A DNA stretch of 64,000 nt from Aphelocoma coerulescens (taxonomy: Eukaryota > Chordata > Aves > Passeriformes > Corvidae): positions 26,159,001 through 26,223,000 of the forward strand of contig NC_091020.1 in assembly GCF_041296385.1 (NCBI RefSeq), in the 5' to 3' direction. Both the position numbers and the translations under genes were made by a program. The notes beneath the pieces were generated by a model that was not told where the DNA came from, ran no database searches, and saw only the letters and a program-made list of their open reading frames with translations. Shown piece by piece: positions 59,882 to 64,000 of the stretch. Numbering within the stretch: the first letter of the stretch is position 1; each line of letters starts with the position of its first letter.

Positions 59882-62499
59882 GATCACTTGGGTTCTGTTA
59901 TTTCTTTTATTTAGCTTCAAATTTATCATACGGAAGGATTGAGAGGCAGTCAGCCCTACACTTGCAGATTCATCCTATTTCCCCTCCTTCCTTTGCCTGG
60001 TAGACTTGGTCAGTCCCCTTTTCTGGCAAGGCAGATGTTGGACATTGTTTTTTGAACTATGATCTCCCTTTTCATGACAACTCTTAAGGGATTTTGCATA
60101 AAATGCAAATGATCTGAATCTTTATGTGCCAACCATGGCAAATTTTTTTGGAACACATAGTGGCAGTGGATTGGTAGGAAAGAGAAAGATGGATGACTGT
60201 GAGAGTAACTGAGGAGAAAAAATGATTATTTGAAAGCTTTGGGTTCATCAGAAGGATGACTTGAATGTATTTTAATAATTATGAGACTGGGATGTAAAAA
60301 ATCTTGAGGTCTACTTATTTGGATATTGATTCCAAATGCAAACCCCAATATCCCTCACCCTTCCTACAGTAAAAACTTGGAAGAACATGGAGAAACTAAT
60401 TAAAAGAGCTTTTTAAAATTTAATTTAAAATATTAAATCTAAAAATTCACCTCTTTCCCTTTGTCTTGAACACTGTCAAAGAAGAGAGAGGGAGGAAGGT
60501 GGAGGGGACAGAAGATAATAAGAGTAAGAAGAGGGAGAAACAGTTTAGTTCTGTGGCTACAAATGCATCCAGTTTTAAAACTTCAGTGAGTCTGCTATTC
60601 TTCCTTAAGTAGAAGATTCTAGGTACATTTTTACCTGAAACTTTAGGAAATCCTAACTATAACAAAGGAAAACTTTCCTTTTTGGAAATTGAAGAAAATC
60701 TTTTGCAACACTGAACAACCACTTTTTGAAGTGATTTGAGGTCACCTATTCAAGAACCTCACCATTACAGAAGTATTTTCCCTCCTTCACATTCAAAATC
60801 CATTTCTAGCCCTGCTTTTATAATTGCAGAAAGAAATAAAAACATGACAACAATAAGCTATTTCTATTATCTATCATCTCTCTGATGTCAATGTTTTTCT
60901 TTTCATAGCAAAGTAGTTTCTTCTGTGCCAAGTACTGTCTTTGACATACAGTAATTTAAGTTTCAATAAAGCTCATATGATCCTTTAATTAAGAACAGGG
61001 AGCAATCCAAATTCAGCAAATCCCTCTGTGTTTCCAGACCAGGGATAAATAGGATGTAAGCTTTCCAGGGACATTGACGTTCAGATGGCTGAAGTCATCA
61101 TACTGAATCTTGTTTTCCCACCTTTGTATCTCTCACCCTTGTCCCTCTCCGGTTTCCCCAAGCACAGCTTTCAGCAGGTTATTCCCTCTCTGAATTTGCT
61201 GGTGACAGTAATGGTATCTAGAACGAATTAATTCTCTGTGCTTGTGTAGCACCCTCCTCCACGCCTGCAGCCCCACTGCAGTGCCAGCTGCCTGACAGCC
61301 CCAGTGCCACAGCTTCCCTCTGGCTCTTCCAGCACAACTCTTACTCCAGAGGGGCCTTTACCTGGAGCATCTGTCAATGCCCCCATCACAACAGAGGCTG
61401 TGAAGCTGCACAGCACCCAGACAGCCTTGCTCTCTCCTAATCTGTGCCCTGAGGAAGACATGATTCAGGCAAAAATGTGGAGAAATGCAAGAGTTTCTAA
61501 GTCTGTTTCAAAGGTAGGAAATGGACACAGCAATTCTACTGTCAGGGCTGGACTCTTAAATTAGGAGCCAGTGCCCAGTGAGCTGGAGATAGTGTGTAAG
61601 AAAAGGCAACGGCTCTCAGAGGTAAATACCAGCTCCCTGGGAACCCATATCCAAAGCTCTCATTGTCTTTGATAAGACACTTTAATAACCAGGCTTTAGA
61701 AGGTTTTTCATCCTCTGCCATTATCTCAGCACCAGCCTTGGCCTTTACTGACTCACAGCAGCACAAGCAGCACTAATGTATGTCTAGCAAACAGGGAATT
61801 CCCCACCTTATGTAGAATCCCCCTCACCCCCCCCAAAAAACTCTTTGCAGTAAGGATTTTTTCAGATATTTTATTTTAAGTATCATTCATTTTTAAACCG
61901 AGTTTATTTAGCTAGACCAAAAAAAAAAAAAAAGAAGAAGTATTTGAAGGCTACATTTTTGTCAAGAAAATGTAGTTATGATACAGCTGGGATTATTTTT
62001 CCTCTTTTATCTATTGTAGTGCTTGTATGGATATTTTTTAAACCCAGCATGGTATTTTGTTCTTGTTACAAAATCCCTCTCTCTCCTGGGACTTCTTGTG
62101 ATAGCCTTGTGCAGGCAGTCCCTTCAAAGATGACATTTTGTTTTCTTTGGCAAGCACTGCTGTCTAATGACAATTTGCATTATTAGACTGAAGTTAGAGA
62201 ATGTTCTTTGCTACACTTATTTTTCAAGCACAGATAGAAAAGGAACCTATTACAATTTTATTGTGTTTTCATCTGAGGGACAAGCTGACATTTTTGTTGT
62301 CACAGACACAAAACTGTTATGAAGTAAAAATCTTGTACTGATCTCTCAGATTTGACCCTTGTTCATCAGGGAATAATTCTCTTCCTGCTTCTTCTCTTGT
62401 ACATTTATTTTTCTGTGTAATACACAGATTCTGTAACAACCATTAACAGTCTGGGTTTGCTTTGTTTTACTTTTTTAGATCCTAATATTCTGTGAAGTA

Positions 62500-62650
62500 G
62501 AAACTTACCACCTACCTCATTTATATAAGAAAACAGAAATGCAAAGGAAAAGAAAAGGCTGGTCTGAGGTTACAAATACTTTCTGAGGCTGAACAGAATT
62601 CAAATAAACCCTCTGAATGGTGAGACAATTCCCCAGCCTTCTCACAACAT
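62500..62650 (+). repeat. MIR-like SINE relic
   Basis: The order cctcatttatataagaaaac, agaaatgcaaaggaaaagaa, gctggtctgaggttacaaat, gctgaacagaattcaaataa follows MIR (cctcattttacagatgagg, gaggcacagag, caaggtcacac, gcagagctgggattcgaac). It is diverged but collinear. Confidence 0.55.
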
Positions 62651-64000
62651 GACACCACTGTCTCCTGGAGTAGGGAAAGCTGACATCTGAAAACTGAACT
62701 TCTTTCCTTATCTACACCAGACATGACACGATACTCCTCCTCCATCTTTTTTGTTTCCCAACTTGTGTGTGAAGCATAAGAGCTGCTCATGTATTTTATG
62801 GGATAATGTAAGCCTCACCTTAAGATGCTCTGGCATGTCTAAGTAACAGCAGGATACAGTTGCCATGTATTATTCTTTTTCCTATTCTAATTTCCCGACC
62901 TTTCCAGCACCAACTTCAGACTTGATTAATTTTTTGTTTTGCCTTTCACAGTATAAAAAAGCCAACTAAATTCTATACAATATAGGGAGAAATCATGATG
63001 TTTTCCAAAATGTTCCATTAAGAATAACTGGAATTTATTTGACCCACCCATTTTGATATAATGCCATCTGAAGAGTCATTATGCCAGTCAAGACCTACCA
63101 TCACCCCTTCTGTTTTCAACAGATTACTTTTCCTAGTTAAACCTTTCATGTGAGGAATGTTTTGTGCTCTCATCTTCACTTTAGTGCCTATTCAGATTGC
63201 TGCAGATAGAAATGAACCCTGAGTGTCCATCATGTCTCATCATTCAGCATTTAAACTGATTGGATTAAATAATTGATCATGATGCTTCTCCACATACAGA
63301 TCTTGAATCATGTGGCAATTCCATGTGCTTCCTATGCTGATGAGGATATTCAATTTTATACATTGGTTTAATCTCATACAAAACAAATGCACATAGAAAT
63401 TCAAAACCTGGTTAAATAAATGTTAAATTGCATGTTGGAAGAGACATTAGGGAAATACTTTCAGAAAGCTCCTAAAATTTTTCTTTTACTTAAGAGATTT
63501 CCCATAAACAAGCTATAATGGAATACAGCATGGAGTCTATTTGTTGACTGGGTTTACCAACTTCGGTATTCTAACATTCAAAAAGAAAAGGCTCTCTCAC
63601 CTATAGTTTCCATGCACTCTCCACTCATTCTCCCTGGACACAGATCAGACCAAAGCAAATCAATCTACACTACATTATTGACCCTAAAAAAGCCAGATGC
63701 AACTGGAACACTAGCTCAGAACAGCTTTGAAAGCAGTGGGTTTGATTCAAATTCACCTCCAATTCCATGAGAAGGTTTTTACTAGTCAGTGCTCCTGGTA
63801 CTTTCTTCACATATGCTCAATTCTTGACTCTCATTCTTCCTGGTGTTTCTATGAGATGATTAAAACTAATGCTATTCATGGTGTTTTCCCCTCACCCCTT
63901 CACACAGAATTTGTTCACATACAAAAATCCTCAAAACACCGGTGCACCTAAGGCACAGATTTTGCACCGGTGAACCATATAAATATTTTGAGAGATCTTT

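Larger units (their letters stand above)
1..64000 (-). other. SORCS1: SORCS1 gene body, internal part (both ends outside the window)
   Basis: Fourteen minus-strand exons with matching splice phases encode one continuous 530-codon stretch of a SorCS-family VPS10 receptor. Family knowledge: SorCS1 is a type I membrane protein that binds cargo in the Golgi, endosomes and at the cell surface and directs its sorting; neurexin, AMPA-receptor and APP trafficking and PDGF-BB binding are reported for it. Seen here: propeller Asp-boxes, ten cysteines of the 10CC module and the start of PKD1. Missing here: signal peptide, propeptide, second PKD domain, SoMP region, transmembrane helix and tail. The whole window is transcribed as this pre-mRNA, so every other feature listed is intronic. 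SORCS3 is the closest alternative but differs at the 10CC lysine/arginine-rich segment. Confidence 0.96.
59131..64000 (-). other. SORCS1: SORCS1 intron upstream of the first visible exon (partial)
   Basis: No exon was found here. I looked specifically for the preceding family segment (a FYIQSLLFHPKQ-type motif ending in DQK) on the minus strand and did not see it, so it should lie beyond position 64000. The stretch holds a MIR-like relic near 62500-62650, a purine-rich tract at about 60482-60540, a CTCF-like motif at 59868-59881, and a slightly GC-richer patch at about 61250-61450 that is open in both directions but matches nothing I know. Confidence 0.85.

Noticed and set aside
61228..61564. 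Exon or antisense gene at a GC-richer patch open on both strands
   Set aside because: The required upstream SORCS1 segment is not encoded there, and neither frame has a recognisable motif or convincing splice sites.
1..64000. CRISPR array, prophage, operon or other bacterial-type system
   Set aside because: The sequence is vertebrate: spliced exons, CR1, SINE and LTRs. No regularly spaced repeats or dense collinear genes exist.
1..64000. SORCS3 as the gene identity
   Set aside because: Distinguishing stretches (FPGYID, VLYLDQGG, VLGEPGEE, MQGKYAGAM, RIVTADG) fit SORCS1 and not SORCS3, judged from memory of the human proteins; a database search would settle it.

Overview
The window is vertebrate nuclear DNA, almost certainly from a bird and probably a songbird (Passeriformes). 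The evidence is spliced coding exons with GT-AG introns, antisense CR1 LINE tails, a tRNA-Ile-derived SINE with a CR1-like tail (the TguSINE1 type known from songbirds), and avian ERV-type LTRs. There are no bacterial features: no operons, ribosome binding sites, CRISPR arrays or prophage.

One gene runs through the whole window on the minus strand and is cut at both ends: SORCS1, a VPS10-domain sorting receptor. I found 14 consecutive coding exons. In transcript order they are 59057-59130, 43828-43892, 35229-35347, 32918-33007, 27591-27770, 23405-23551, 16772-16874, 16221-16297, 14912-15003, 13820-13927, 12725-12842, 10868-10998, 3212-3325 and 2243-2414. All introns are GT-AG and all phases agree. 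Joined, the exons give 1,590 nt, or exactly 530 codons with no stop. They encode the second part of the VPS10 beta-propeller (four Asp-box-like motifs are visible), the complete ten-cysteine 10CC module, and the first strands of the first PKD domain. The signal peptide, propeptide and first propeller blades lie beyond position 64000. The rest of PKD1, PKD2, the membrane segment and the cytoplasmic tail lie before position 1. SORCS1 is preferred over SORCS2 and SORCS3 because of paralogue-specific stretches such as the KRIYRKRKSEKKCMQGKYAG region and the FPGYID and VLYLDQGG motifs, judged against remembered human sequences.

About 97.5% of the window is intron. The 3' half of the locus (2-17 kb) is exon-dense. 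The introns from 17 to 64 kb are long and hold the repeats: a SINE at 30.4 kb, CR1 fragments at 36.8 and 53.2 kb, a minus-strand LTR piece at 51.9 kb, two abutting plus-strand LTR-like blocks at 54.2-55.2 kb, and several faded MIR-type relics. I see no second protein-coding gene, no intact RNA gene and no undescribed multi-gene system. The items most worth a second look are small: a GC-rich LTR- or promoter-like patch at about 7.9-8.16 kb, a perfect 13-bp hairpin at 18.56 kb, a paired STAT-like palindrome at 11.79 kb, a 37-nt pure pyrimidine tract in the shortest intron, and a double palindrome at 52.63 kb.
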